Positions 8,020-18,500 of a stretch of DNA of 64,000 bases are shown here, piece by piece (the stretch's first letter is position 1; the number at the start of each line of letters is the position of its first letter). This DNA comes from Yeosuana marina. Lineage in GTDB: Bacteria > Bacteroidota > Bacteroidia > Flavobacteriales > Flavobacteriaceae. Both the position numbers and the translations under genes were made by a program. The DNA is taken from NCBI RefSeq assembly GCF_011762485.1, contig NZ_JAAKGI010000003.1, positions 248,001 through 312,000 of the forward strand, given 5' to 3'. Below the pieces are notes generated by a model, which worked only from the letters and a program-made list of their open reading frames with translations, searched no databases and was not told where the DNA came from.

Positions 8020-8847
8020 TTATTTAATTTTAAAGGTGATTACAGGGCGCTTTGCATGGTTTACTAAATCTTCACTAATGCTACCATTAAAAAAGTGTGA
8101 TAAACCTTGTCTTCCATGAGTACACATACCAATTAAATCTGCTGACGTTGAATGACAATAATTAATAATTCCTTTTTCAATAGAGATATCATTATAAATA
8201 TTACTGGTAAAGTTTTCAAAACCTAAAGATTTTGCAAACTCTTGCATACGGGTTGTCGCGTTATTAGTTGTTATAAAATTATTAGCAGTATTAACCATAA
8301 GAAGATGAATTTTAGCATCTAATAACTTAGCAAAGCGTATTGCTTGTTCAAAAGGTGGTTTACACTCATCTTTAAAGTCTGAAGCAAATACAAACTGGTC
8401 AATATTAAAAACAGGATGTTCTTTTTTAATAACTAAAACAGGTACATCAGAGGTGCGTACTACTTTTTCAGTATTAGAGCCTATAAGCATTTCTTTAAAC
8501 CCATTAACGCCATGCGACCCCATGATTATTAAATCAATATTTTCCTTTTTGCAAAGTTGATAAACAGCTTTGAAAGTTTCGTCAAATTCAACAACCTCAT
8601 GAACGTTGATGCCTTTTAAATATTCTTTTGCAAGTAATGTTTCAAAATGTTTGTGAGCCAGTTTCATAAAATACATGGCTTCTGGTAGGTTTTGTTGAGA
8701 GCTTAAGGGATCAACTTTATTCAGAGGCATTTCTAAAGTATGAATTAAAAAAAGCTCACATTTTTGTTTCTTAGCTAATTGGGCAGCTACCTTTAATGCA
8801 TTTTCAGCTTGTTCGGAAAAATCTGTTGGGACTAGTATTTTTTTCAT
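8020..8847 (-). CDS. Universal stress protein with two UspA domains
   Basis: The 275-residue protein is a tandem UspA repeat. Domain 1 (about 1-140) begins MKKILVPTDFSEQAENAL and ends with an ATP-binding-type GSHG...IGSNTEKVVRTSDVPVLVIK. Domain 2 (about 150-275) begins FVFASDFKDE and ends CTHGRQGLSHFFNGSISEDLVNHAKRPVITF. Both halves keep a G-x-x-G-x(8-9)-G-S/NGS-like nucleotide loop. Such cytoplasmic proteins respond to stress or energy state; the partner and ligand are not known. It is transcribed alone, divergent from rimP. Confidence 0.9.
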   Translation of the reverse strand: MKKILVPTDFSEQAENALKVAAQLAKKQKCELFLIHTLEMPLNKVDPLSSQQNLPEAMYFMKLAHKHFETLLAKEYLKGINVHEVVEFDETFKAVYQLCKKENIDLIIMGSHGVNGFKEMLIGSNTEKVVRTSDVPVLVIKKEHPVFNIDQFVFASDFKDECKPPFEQAIRFAKLLDAKIHLLMVNTANNFITTNNATTRMQEFAKSLGFENFTSNIYNDISIEKGIINYCHSTSADLIGMCTHGRQGLSHFFNGSISEDLVNHAKRPVITFKIK

Positions 8848-8910
8848 ATTTCATGTTATATTTCATTCATAAATTTATGAAATTTACTTTAGAAATCAAT
8901 TAAAATATTA

Positions 8911-8918
8911 TATATTTG
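8911..8918 (+). promoter_or_regulatory. -7 box (TATATTTG) of the rimP-nusA-infB operon
   Basis: TATATTTG matches the Bacteroidota consensus exactly. A poor TTTA lies at 8888-8891 with a 19-bp spacer. Transcription would start near 8924, giving a leader of roughly 58 nt that contains the hairpin at 8947-8972. Confidence 0.55.
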
Positions 8919-8946
8919 CGCCGTTGTAAGGCAAAACTAAGGAAAT

Positions 8947-8972
8947 GAGGGGACGGAAAGTCCCCTCTTTTT
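8947..8972 (+). terminator. Terminator-like hairpin in the rimP leader, candidate attenuator
   Basis: GAGGGGAC pairs perfectly with GTCCCCTC around a GGAAA loop and is followed by TTTTT. It ends 9 bases before the rimP ATG and lies downstream of the only visible promoter, so it would stop most operon transcripts unless it is read through. A shorter GCC...GGC stem precedes it. A link with NusA feedback is an inference from the genes downstream. Confidence 0.65.
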
Positions 8973-8981
8973 ATAATAAAA

Positions 8982-9443
8982 ATGTTTAAAACTACCGTAA
9001 AAGATTTACTTAATAAGGCTCTAGATGAGAGAACAGATTTGTTTCTTATCGAAATGTCTATATCTGAAGACAATAAAATTAAAATCATTATTGATGGAGA
9101 TAAAGGCGTTAATGTCGATGATTGTATCTTTGTAAGTAGAGCTATTGAACATAACCTTGACAGAGAAGATGTTGATTTTGCATTAGAAGTAGCCTCGGCA
9201 GGAGCAACAGCTCCTATAGTTAACAAAAGACAGTATAATAAGAACATTGGGAGAAATCTTGAAGTTAAAACAGTTTCAGAAACTATAGAGGGCGTGCTTA
9301 AAGAAATATCAGAAGAAGGTGTTTCATTAGAATGGAAAGTTAGAGAGCCAAAACCAGTAGGAAAAGGCAAAGTAACTGTAAAAAAACAAGCTACTATAGC
9401 TTACGATGATATTGTAGCGGCAAAAGTGTTGATTAAATTTTAA
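8982..9443 (+). CDS. rimP: Ribosome maturation factor RimP
   Basis: A 153-residue cytoplasmic protein of normal family length that assists 30S subunit assembly. The N-terminal alpha/beta domain carries IDGDKGVNVDDCIFVSRAIEHNLD and the family signature LEVASAGATAPI. The C-terminal SH3-like domain starts around NIGRNLEVKT. It is the first gene of rimP-nusA-infB, the same order as in many bacteria, with 12 bases to nusA. The start at 8982 follows the leader hairpin directly. Confidence 0.95.
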   Translation: MFKTTVKDLLNKALDERTDLFLIEMSISEDNKIKIIIDGDKGVNVDDCIFVSRAIEHNLDREDVDFALEVASAGATAPIVNKRQYNKNIGRNLEVKTVSETIEGVLKEISEEGVSLEWKVREPKPVGKGKVTVKKQATIAYDDIVAAKVLIKF

Positions 9444-9455
9444 TTCAAAAAAAGA

Positions 9456-10688
9456 ATGGAGAATATTGCGTTAATTGAGTCGTTTTCAGAGTTTAAGGAC
9501 GATAAATTAATTGATCGTGTTACATTAATGGCTATTTTAGAAGATGTATTTAGAAGTGCATTAAAAAAGAAATATGGCGATGATGATAATTTTGATATTA
9601 TTGTAAATCCAGATAAAGGAGATTTAGAAATCTGGAGAAACCGTGTAGTTGTTGCAGATGGAGAAGTTGAAGAGCCTAATCAGGAAATTTCGTTATCAGA
9701 AGCGCGTAAAATAGAACCAGATTTTGAAGTAGGTGAAGATGTGTCTGAAGAAGTGAAATTAGTAGATTTAGGACGTAGAGCAATTTTAGCGTTACGTCAA
9801 AATTTAATTTCTAAAATTCATGAGCACGACAACACAATCATCTACAAACAGTTTAAAGATTTAGTTGGAGAAATTTACACCGCAGAGGTTCATCACATTC
9901 GTCATAGAGCTGTTATTTTGTTAGATGATGAAGGTAATGAGATTATTTTACCAAAAGACAAACAAATACCTTCAGACTTTTTTAGAAAAGGCGATAATGT
10001 AAGAGGTGTTATTGATAGTGTTGAGCTTAAAGGAGCAAAACCAACTATTATTATGTCAAGAAGTTCCCCTGCATTTTTAGAAAAGTTATTTGAACAAGAA
10101 ATCCCAGAAGTTTTTGATGGTTTAATTACTATTAAAAATGTAGTAAGAATTCCTGGAGAAAAAGCTAAAGTAGCGGTAGATTCTTATGATGATAGAATTG
10201 ATCCTGTTGGCGCTTGTGTAGGTATGAAAGGGTCTAGAATTCACGGAATTGTTCGCGAATTAGGTAATGAAAATATAGATGTAATTAATTACACTAATAA
10301 TTTACAATTATACATTACAAGAGCATTGAGTCCAGCAAGAGTAACTTCCATAAAAATCAATGAAGAAACCAAACGTGCTGAGGTTATTTTAAAACCAGAA
10401 GAAGTAAGTAAAGCGATTGGTAGAGGCGGACATAATATTCGTTTAGCAGGTCACCTTACAGGTTATGAAATTGATGTGTTTAGAGAAGGTGCAGAAGAAG
10501 ATGTTGAGCTTTCAGAATTCACAGATGAAATAGAAAGCTGGGTTATTGAAGAGTTTAGTAAAGCAGGTTTAGATACGGCAAAAAGTATTTTAGAGCAAGA
10601 TGTCGAAGATTTGGTTAAAAGAACAGATTTAGAAGAAGAAACAATTAAAGACGTTATTAGAATTCTAAGAGAAGAATTTGAAGAATAA
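9456..10688 (+). CDS. nusA: Transcription termination/antitermination factor NusA
   Basis: The 410-residue NusA binds RNA polymerase and RNA and modulates pausing, termination and antitermination. The domains in order are the polymerase-binding N-terminal domain (about 1-125), S1 (about 130-205), KH1 (about 225-290, with VGACVGMKGSRI) and KH2 (about 300-365, with AIGRGGHNIRLA). A short acidic tail follows. The C-terminal acidic repeats of the E. coli protein are absent, which is usual for this phylum. It sits between rimP and infB and could act on the hairpin before rimP. Confidence 0.95.
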   Translation: MENIALIESFSEFKDDKLIDRVTLMAILEDVFRSALKKKYGDDDNFDIIVNPDKGDLEIWRNRVVVADGEVEEPNQEISLSEARKIEPDFEVGEDVSEEVKLVDLGRRAILALRQNLISKIHEHDNTIIYKQFKDLVGEIYTAEVHHIRHRAVILLDDEGNEIILPKDKQIPSDFFRKGDNVRGVIDSVELKGAKPTIIMSRSSPAFLEKLFEQEIPEVFDGLITIKNVVRIPGEKAKVAVDSYDDRIDPVGACVGMKGSRIHGIVRELGNENIDVINYTNNLQLYITRALSPARVTSIKINEETKRAEVILKPEEVSKAIGRGGHNIRLAGHLTGYEIDVFREGAEEDVELSEFTDEIESWVIEEFSKAGLDTAKSILEQDVEDLVKRTDLEEETIKDVIRILREEFEE

Positions 10689-10719
10689 CATATATATTTG
10701 GAATAACACATATATTTGG
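10684..10719 (+). repeat. 18-bp tandem duplication carrying two -7-like TATATTTG boxes
   Basis: Two adjacent 18-bp copies, AATAACATATATATTTGG and AATAACACATATATTTGG, differ at one base. Each holds TATATTTG, at 10693-10700 and 10711-10718. The block spans the nusA stop codon and the gap to infB, so it may add an internal promoter for infB. No -33 element is clear. Confidence 0.55.
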
Positions 10720-10736
10720 TATATTAAAGGCAATTT

Positions 10737-13535
10737 ATGGCTGAAACAGTTAGATTAAATAAAGTATTACGTGAATTAAATATCTCTTTAGATCGCGCCG
10801 TAGAATTTTTAGATTCTAAAGGCGTTGAAATAGAGAAGCGACCTACTACAAAAATTTCTGAGGAAGTATACAACATACTTTCCAATGAATTTGAAACAGA
10901 TGCTAACAAAAAAGTAGCATCTAAAGAGGTAGGGGAAGCAAAGCAAAAAGAGAAAGAAATTTTACGTGAACAACGTGAGAAGGAACTTGAGGAAAAGCAA
11001 AAGGAAAGTGCCAGGAGAGAGGAAATCATAAGAGCTTCTAAAACAATATCAAAACCAAAACAAGTTGGTAAGATTGATTTAGAGCCTAAGAAGAAAGAAC
11101 ATGCAAGCACTGCCATACCAGAAGAAAAGGTTGAGCCTAAACCAAAAGAAGAGGTTAAGGCAAAAGTTGAAGAGATAGTTGAGGCAAAAGAAGAAATTAA
11201 GAAGGAAAAGAAAGAAGAGCCAAAACCTGCAAAAGAAGAAAAAGTTGTAGAAAGTAAAAAGCCAGAAGAGCCTAAAAAAGAAATTTTAAATAGTGAAGGA
11301 GAGCTTGTTCCAGATGAGCGTGTAGAAACTAAATATCAAAAACTTTCAGGGCCAAAAATTTCTGGTGATAAAATTGATCTGTCTCAGTTTAATAAACCTA
11401 AGAAAAAGAAAGAAGAGAAAAAAACAGACGCTAAATCCACTACTGACGGAACCAATAAAAAGAAACGTCGTCGTATAAGTAAAGTGGGGGGGCCTCAATC
11501 AGGTAATAATCAAAGCAGACCTGGAGGCCCTAACAAGCCAGGAACTCCTAATAAACCAGGAGGAAGAGGTAATGACAGATTTAAGGGAAATAGTGCAGGA
11601 GGAAGACGTTCTATTGTAAAAGAAGAACCTAGCGAAGAAGATGTTAAAAAACAAGTTAGAGAAACACTTGAAAAACTTCAAGGTAAATCTAGCAAAGGAA
11701 AAGGAGCGAAATATAGAAGAGATAAGAGAGATCATCACAGAGAACAAACAGAAATTGATCAACAGTTAGAAGCAGCAGAGAGCAAAGTCCTTAAAGTAAC
11801 AGAATTTGTTACTGCAAGTGAAGTTGCAACGATGATGGATGTATCTGTTACACAAATTATTTCTGCGTGTATGTCTTTGGGAATGATGGTTACTATGAAT
11901 CAGCGTTTAGATGCTGAAACACTTAGTATTGTTGCTGATGAGTTTGGATATCAAGTAGAGTTTGTAACCGCAGATATAGAAGAATCCAGAGAAGAAATTA
12001 AAGATGCAGAAGAAGATTTAAAACCACGAGCTCCTATTGTAACTGTAATGGGACACGTAGATCATGGTAAAACATCGCTTCTGGATTATATTCGTAAAGA
12101 AAATGTGATTGCCGGCGAATCGGGAGGTATTACTCAGCATATCGGCGCATATGGAGTAGAACTTGATAACGGTCAAAAAATTGCATTTTTAGATACACCT
12201 GGTCACGAAGCCTTTACAGCGATGCGTGCTCGTGGTGCTCAAGTAACAGATTTAGCAATTATTGTTGTAGCTGCAGATGATGATATTATGCCTCAAACTA
12301 AAGAGGCTATTTCTCATGCCCAAGCTGCTGGAGTTCCTATTGTATTTGCCATCAATAAAATTGATAAACCAGATGCAAATCCTGAAAAGATTAAAGAAGG
12401 ACTGGCTAATATGAATTTGTTAGTTGAAGATTGGGGCGGAAAAATTCAATCACACGATATTTCAGCAAAACAAGGAACAGGTGTTAAAGAGTTATTAGAA
12501 AAAGTATTGCTTGAAGCCGAATTACTTGAGCTTAAGGCTAACCCAGATAAAGCTGCCAATGGAACCGTTGTAGAAGCCTTTTTAGATAAAGGTAGAGGGT
12601 ATATATCAACCATATTGGTACAAGCTGGAACGTTAAAAATTGGAGATTATGTATTAGCTGGCCAGCACAGTGGTAAGGTAAAAGCAATGCATGACGAACG
12701 TGGTAATAATGTTATAGAGGCTGGTCCATCAACACCAGTATCTATTTTAGGTTTAGACGGGGCGCCTCAAGCGGGTGATAAATTTAATGTGTTCCAAGAT
12801 GAACGTGAAGCAAAACAAATTGCTACGAAAAGAGCTCAATTACAACGAGAACAATCGGTTCGAACACAACGACATATTACGCTTGACGAAATTGGTAGAC
12901 GTATTGCTTTAGGAGATTTCCAAGAATTAAATATTATTCTTAAAGGTGATGTTGACGGATCTGTTGAGGCATTGACAGATTCTTTCCAAAAATTATCAAC
13001 AGAAGAAATACAGGTAAATATTTTACATAAAGGTGTTGGGGCTATTACAGAAAGTGACGTGTTGCTAGCATCAGCTTCAGATGCCATTATTGTAGGATTT
13101 AATGTTCGTCCAGTTGGAAATGCAAGAATGCTTGCTGATAGGGAAGAAATTGATATTAGAACCTACTCTATTATTTATGATGCCATTAATGATCTTAAAG
13201 ATGCGATGGAAGGTATGTTATCTCCGGAGCTTAAAGAAGAAATTACAGGGACAGCAGAAATTAGAGAAATATTTAAGGTAACAAAAATTGGAAGTATTGC
13301 CGGATGTATGGTAACCAATGGAAAAATAATGAGAAATTCTGGTGTTCGTTTAATTAGAGATGGCGTTGTTGTATTTACTGGAGAATTAGCGTCTTTAAAA
13401 CGTTTTAAAGACGATGTTAAAGAGGTTACTAAAGGATATGATTGTGGTATGCAAATAAAAAACTATAATGATATTAAAGAAGGCGATATTATTGAAGCTT
13501 TCCACGAAGTTGAAGTTAAAAAGAAACTTAAGTAA
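10737..13535 (+). CDS. infB: Translation initiation factor IF-2
   Basis: The 932-residue GTPase places initiator tRNA on the 30S subunit. An N-terminal IF2-N domain (about 1-55) is followed by a long Lys/Glu-rich and Gly/Pro-rich linker (about 60-340) and a second IF2-N-like segment (about 350-415). The G domain shows GHVDHGKT (from G439), DTPGHEAF (from D486) and NKID (from N540). Domains II-IV follow. The long charged linker is normal for Bacteroidota. The gene is last in the operon and is followed by a terminator. Confidence 0.97.
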   Translation: MAETVRLNKVLRELNISLDRAVEFLDSKGVEIEKRPTTKISEEVYNILSNEFETDANKKVASKEVGEAKQKEKEILREQREKELEEKQKESARREEIIRASKTISKPKQVGKIDLEPKKKEHASTAIPEEKVEPKPKEEVKAKVEEIVEAKEEIKKEKKEEPKPAKEEKVVESKKPEEPKKEILNSEGELVPDERVETKYQKLSGPKISGDKIDLSQFNKPKKKKEEKKTDAKSTTDGTNKKKRRRISKVGGPQSGNNQSRPGGPNKPGTPNKPGGRGNDRFKGNSAGGRRSIVKEEPSEEDVKKQVRETLEKLQGKSSKGKGAKYRRDKRDHHREQTEIDQQLEAAESKVLKVTEFVTASEVATMMDVSVTQIISACMSLGMMVTMNQRLDAETLSIVADEFGYQVEFVTADIEESREEIKDAEEDLKPRAPIVTVMGHVDHGKTSLLDYIRKENVIAGESGGITQHIGAYGVELDNGQKIAFLDTPGHEAFTAMRARGAQVTDLAIIVVAADDDIMPQTKEAISHAQAAGVPIVFAINKIDKPDANPEKIKEGLANMNLLVEDWGGKIQSHDISAKQGTGVKELLEKVLLEAELLELKANPDKAANGTVVEAFLDKGRGYISTILVQAGTLKIGDYVLAGQHSGKVKAMHDERGNNVIEAGPSTPVSILGLDGAPQAGDKFNVFQDEREAKQIATKRAQLQREQSVRTQRHITLDEIGRRIALGDFQELNIILKGDVDGSVEALTDSFQKLSTEEIQVNILHKGVGAITESDVLLASASDAIIVGFNVRPVGNARMLADREEIDIRTYSIIYDAINDLKDAMEGMLSPELKEEITGTAEIREIFKVTKIGSIAGCMVTNGKIMRNSGVRLIRDGVVVFTGELASLKRFKDDVKEVTKGYDCGMQIKNYNDIKEGDIIEAFHEVEVKKKLK

Positions 13536-13552
13536 TATTTAAATAGACAAAT

Positions 13553-13582
13553 AAAAAAACCTTCAATATTGAAGGTTTTTTT
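13553..13582 (+). terminator. Terminator of rimP-nusA-infB (bidirectional)
   Basis: A palindrome (CCTTCAATATTGAAGG) is flanked by A and T runs, so it works in both directions. It would also end the SPOR gene that arrives on the minus strand. Confidence 0.9.
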
Positions 13583-13602
13583 ATGGCTATACTTTACTAA
13601 AA

Positions 13603-14001
13603 CTATTTTTTATTTGATTTCTTAGGCTTAAGAATCAATGCGTTTGGAAATTTTGTTTTAATGTCTCTAAAAGCCCTGTCAGCCTCTAAACGTGTGATAA
13701 AACTACCAGTCCAAATTTTAAAATTAGGATATTCGTACAATATTTTAGAGTCCCACTGAGAAAATGTTGAATTAAATTTAGATTGAGTATCTTCAGCTTC
13801 AGATCTATGACTACCAGAATATATTTGAATTTTATAATAATCAGTATCTGTTTTGTTAATTTCTTTCTTTAGATTCAATAAAACGTCTATATTTTTATCT
13901 TGATTTATTGTCACAGTTCCTTGTTGTGCATAGCTGTGGGATGTTAGTGATGCATAACAAAAGATAGCTATTAGTGTAAGTTTTAAATTCAATATTTTCA
14001 T
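13603..14001 (-). CDS. Secreted SPOR-domain protein
   Basis: The 132-residue protein starts with a signal peptide (about 1-25, ending HSYAQ) and has a C-terminal SPOR domain (about 54-126): YYKIQIYSGS, SEAEDTQSKF, YPNFKIWTGSFITRLEADRAFRDIKTKFP. SPOR domains bind glycan strands lacking stem peptides, often at the division site. There is no enzymatic domain. It is a single gene between two plus-strand operons. Confidence 0.85.
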   Translation of the reverse strand: MKILNLKLTLIAIFCYASLTSHSYAQQGTVTINQDKNIDVLLNLKKEINKTDTDYYKIQIYSGSHRSEAEDTQSKFNSTFSQWDSKILYEYPNFKIWTGSFITRLEADRAFRDIKTKFPNALILKPKKSNKK

Positions 14002-14019
14002 TTTTAATTATATTTTATG

Positions 14020-14027
14020 CAAATGTA
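14020..14027 (-). promoter_or_regulatory. Minus-strand -7 box (TACATTTG) for the SPOR gene
   Basis: Reads TACATTTG on the minus strand, 18 bases before the SPOR start codon, giving a short leader. The -33 element is not clear. Confidence 0.4.
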
Positions 14028-14124
14028 TAAGTTAATAACTTAATTGTAGTAGCTTTTATTATTTAGAATCCTTCTAAATTAATAAATATCGCTTAACTGC
14101 GTTTCGGTAATCGACTTTAAATAT

Positions 14125-14132
14125 TATTTTTG
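14125..14132 (+). promoter_or_regulatory. -7 box (TATTTTTG) of the act-cox operon
   Basis: TATTTTTG matches TAnnTTTG. TTTC at 14102-14105 lies 19 bp upstream as a near -33. The leader to the actA ATG would be about 70 nt. Confidence 0.45.
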
Positions 14133-14210
14133 CCTACGTTTTATAACTAGGTTTTTCTCTTTAACAAGAAAAAATCATACCAAAGTTTAGAAGTTAATTC
14201 AACCAATAAT

Positions 14211-15503
14211 ATGAGACAGGTGACTCACTGTAGATTAAACATGGGCTTTTTACGTTTAAGTTTAATTATTTTATTAGCGTTCTCAACCTCACTTTCAGCT
14301 CAGGAAGGAGATCCAGCAAAAGGGAAATCATTATTTAATGCCAATTGTGCAGCATGCCATCAACTTGATAAAAAGATGACAGGACCTGCTTTACGTAATA
14401 TTGAAGAGCGTATAGCTAACGACGCAGGATTGGACAGAGAGTGGATTTATGCTTGGATTCATAACAGTGCTGGAGTTATTAAATCAGGAGATGCATACGC
14501 AAACAAGATCTATAATGAGTATGGCCAAACCGCAATGACAGCCTTTCCTCAATTATCTAACAAAGATATTGATGATATTTTAGCGTATACGGCTCAGAAA
14601 AAAGAAGAGCCTGCGCCAGCAGCAGCTCAACCAGCTACAACAGGCAATCAAAATCAAGATGGTTTTGCTATTTCAAATGATCTTATTTTAGGTGCTTTAG
14701 GAATTCTATTTTTATTATTGGCTATAGGCCTGTATATGGTAAACAAAACACTTCGTCGTTTTGCTGCCGTTAAAGGAATCGACTTACCAGAAACTCAAAG
14801 AACTCCGCTTTGGAAGGCTTTTGCTCAAAATCAATTTTTGGTATTAGTTACCGTAATTTTCTTATTGTTGTCGAGTGCTTATTTTGTGTATGGCTATTTG
14901 ATGCAGATTGGGGTAGATCAAGGTTATCAGCCAGTTCAACCTATTCATTTCTCACATAAAATTCATGCTGGTGACAATGCAATTGATTGTAAATATTGTC
15001 ACTCTTCAGCAAGAGTTAGTAAAACTTCAGGAATTCCTTCGTTGAATGTATGTATGAATTGTCATAAATCAATTTATGAATATAAAGGAGAAACTTCTTT
15101 AGAGTATAGTAAAGAATTTTACGATGGAGAAATTAAAAAACTATATGCCGCAGCAGGTTGGGATGATGCCAATCAACAATATACGGGAGAGTCTACACCA
15201 GTAAAATGGGTTCGAATTCATAATTTACCTGATTTTGTTTATTTTAATCATTCACAACACGTTACAGTTGCGGGAGTGGAATGTCAAACCTGTCATGGGC
15301 CAGTTCAAGAAATGGAAATTGTACAACAATTCGCGCCATTAACTATGGGATGGTGTATTGATTGTCACAGAACTACTAATGTTAAAATGAAAGACAATGG
15401 GTATTACAAAAAGATACATGAAGAGTTGTCTAAAAAATATGGTGTAGATGAGTTAACTGAAGCACAAATGGGTGGTTTAGAGTGTGGAAAATGTCATTAT
15501 TAA
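14211..15503 (+). CDS. actA: Alternative complex III subunit ActA: multiheme cytochrome c with fused monoheme domain
   Basis: The 430-residue protein has six CxxCH heme sites. One is CAACH (C46) in an N-terminal cytochrome c domain. Five are CKYCH (C260), CMNCH (C281), CQTCH (C358), CIDCH (C382) and CGKCH (C425), forming the pentaheme domain. A Pro/Ala linker and two membrane helices (about 155-180 and 207-232) separate the parts. ActA carries electrons within the quinol:cytochrome c oxidoreductase ACIII. The fused monoheme domain may deliver electrons to the oxidase encoded downstream. The ATG at 14211 is used; an ATG at 14241 also gives a good signal peptide. First gene of the operon. Confidence 0.92.
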   Translation: MRQVTHCRLNMGFLRLSLIILLAFSTSLSAQEGDPAKGKSLFNANCAACHQLDKKMTGPALRNIEERIANDAGLDREWIYAWIHNSAGVIKSGDAYANKIYNEYGQTAMTAFPQLSNKDIDDILAYTAQKKEEPAPAAAQPATTGNQNQDGFAISNDLILGALGILFLLLAIGLYMVNKTLRRFAAVKGIDLPETQRTPLWKAFAQNQFLVLVTVIFLLLSSAYFVYGYLMQIGVDQGYQPVQPIHFSHKIHAGDNAIDCKYCHSSARVSKTSGIPSLNVCMNCHKSIYEYKGETSLEYSKEFYDGEIKKLYAAAGWDDANQQYTGESTPVKWVRIHNLPDFVYFNHSQHVTVAGVECQTCHGPVQEMEIVQQFAPLTMGWCIDCHRTTNVKMKDNGYYKKIHEELSKKYGVDELTEAQMGGLECGKCHY

Positions 15504-15533
15504 TTTATTTAAGAAGTAATTCAATTATATAAT

Positions 15534-18500
15534 ATGTCATCAAACAAGAAATACTGGAAAAGTGTTGAAGAGCTTAACGAAAACAGCTCTATTGTTGAGG
15601 CGCTAAAACAAAACGAGTTTGTCGAAGAAATTCCTACTGATGAATTTTTAGGTAATAAAGATTCTTTAAGAGCTTCTTCAACAACACGTCGCGATTTCTT
15701 AAAATATGTAGGTTTCAGTACAGCTGCTGTTTCATTGGCAGCTTGTGAAGGTCCTGTTATTAAATCAATACCTTATGTAGTGCAACCAGAGGAAATTATT
15801 CCAGGTGTAGCAAATTATTATGCGACTACTATTGCAGACGGTTATGATTTCGCAAGTGTTTTAGTAAAAACTCGAGAGGGTCGTCCAATTAAAATTGAAA
15901 GAAACACCTTAGCTCTTGCAAACGGTGGAGCCAATGCAAGAGTTAATGCGTCAATTTTAGGGTTGTATGATAGCCTAAGAGTTCAAAATCCTAAAAAAGA
16001 AGGAAGTGTTATTTCTTGGGATGAATTAGACACAGATGTTATTAATAAACTGAATAGTTTAAAAGAGTCAGGTAAAGAGATTGTTTTATTAACTCAGACG
16101 TTTGCTAGTCCATCAACAAGTAGATTAATTGCAGAATTCAAGGAGCAATATGGCAATGTACGTCATGTCGTTTATGATGCTGTTTCAGAATCATCTACTT
16201 TAGATGCTTATCAAGCAAAGTATGGTGAACGTGCTTTACCTAATTACGATTTTTCTAAAGCAGAAACTATTGTATCTATTGGAGCTGATTTCTTAGGAGA
16301 TTGGCAAGGAGGCGGATTTGATTCTGGATATTCTAAAAGCAGAATACCACAAAACGGTAAAATGTCGCGTCATATCCAGTTTGAGTCAAATATGTCTTTA
16401 ACAGGTGCTAATGCAGATAAGCGTGTGCCTTTAACGCCTAGTGAGCAAAAGATAGCTTTAGCTAAATTATATAGTTACGTAGTTGGTGGCTCTGTTACAG
16501 GAAACTTACCAGAAGCTGTTGAAGAAGCCGTTAAAAAGGCAGCGTCTCAATTAAAAAGAGCTGGCAGTAAAGGGGTTGTAGTTACAGGAATTCAAGACTT
16601 TAATGCACAAACTGTTGTGCTTGAAATTAACGAGTACTTAAATAGTAAAGTTTTTGATAAAGCTACACCAATAAAATCTAGACAAGGTAGTGATAAAGCT
16701 GTGATGACTTTAGTTGCAGATATGAAAGCGGGAAAAGTTGGAGCTATTATCATGAATGGGGTTAATCCATTATATACATTACCTAATGCTTCAGATTTTG
16801 CTGAAGGACTAAAAAATACAGAATTATCAGTTGCGTTTTCAATGAAAGAAGATGAAACGTCTGCTGAAGCTCAATATATAGCAGCTACTCCTCACTACTT
16901 AGAGTCATGGGGTGATGCTGAAATTAAAAAAGGACACTTCGGCTTAACTCAGCCTACTATTCGTCCATTATTTAATACAAGACAGTTTCAAGAAACGTTA
17001 TTGAAATGGATAGGGAAAGACATATCTTATCATGACTACATTAAGGATACTTGGGGAACCAGTATTTTAAATGGAAATCCATTCAATCAAGCATTACATG
17101 ATGGTGTCTTTGTTGGAGCAATTGCTACCGAAACAGAAGATACAACAACAGCATCTAACGAAGGCGAAGCTGAAACACCATCAGGAGATGCAGCAAGAGC
17201 GTTAGCTGCATCAGCAAAATCTGCTCCTTTAGAGTTGACTTTGTATACTAAAATAGGAATGGGAGATGGTCAACAAGCCAATAATCCTTGGTTACAAGAG
17301 TTTCCAGATCCTATTACAAGAACATCTTGGGATAACTACTTAACAATTTCAAAATTTGACGCCGATGCCTTAAATTTAGAAAACAAGCATGTTTCAAATG
17401 GAGCATTAAATGGTAGTTACGCAAATGTTACTGTAAATGGAGTAACGCTTAAAGTGCCTGTTATTATTCAACCGGGTCAAGCAAAAGGATCTGTTGGTTT
17501 AGCTTTGGGATACGGAAGAACATCTGGTTTAAAGGATGAAATGAAAACGGGTGTTAATGCATATAAATTATACCAAAATTTTGATAATATACAAGACGTA
17601 ACTGTTGAGTTAACTTTTGGTGAGCATGAGTTTGCTTGTGTGCAACTACAAAACACAATGGTTGGTAGGGGTGATATCATAAAAGAAACAACCCTAGAAA
17701 TTTTTAATACTGAACATAAAGAACACTGGAATGAAAAGGAAGGTGTAAGTTATGATCATAATGAAATTGCAACAACGGATAAGAATGCAGATATCTGGTT
17801 AGGGTATGATACCTCTATTGGACACCATTTTAACTTATCAATAGATTTAAATGCCTGTACAGGATGTGGTGCTTGCGTGATAGCTTGTCACTCCGAAAAT
17901 AACGTGCCTGTTGTAGGAAAAGAAGAAGTGCGTAAATTTAGAGATATGCACTGGTTGCGTATAGACCGTTACTACTCATCAAATGATACATTTAAGCAAG
18001 AACAGGAAGATTTAGAAAACCTACCTGCTTTTGAACCATATACAAGAATTGAAACCCAGTCTTACGACAATCCAGAAGTTGCGTTTCAACCAGTAATGTG
18101 TCAACACTGTAACCATGCGCCTTGTGAAACGGTATGCCCAGTAGCAGCCACGTCTCATAGTAGGCAAGGTCAAAACCACATGGCATATAACCGTTGTGTT
18201 GGTACACGTTATTGTGCAAATAACTGTCCGTACAAAGTACGTCGTTTCAATTGGTTCTTATATAACGAGAATGATGAGTTTGATTACTATATGAATGATG
18301 ATTTAGGACGTATGGTTTTAAACCCAGATGTTGTTGTACGTTCAAGAGGGGTGATGGAAAAATGTTCTATGTGTATTCAAAAAACTCAAAAAACTATTTT
18401 AGACGCTAAAAGAGATGGACGTGAAGTAAAAGATGGGGAATTCCAAACGGCTTGTTCTGCTGCATGTAATAATGGAGCCATGGTATTTGGAGATGTTAAT

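Noticed and set aside
11160..11700. Low-complexity Lys/Glu and Gly/Pro stretch as a separate or foreign gene
   Set aside because: It is in frame within IF-2, where long charged linkers are normal for Bacteroidota.
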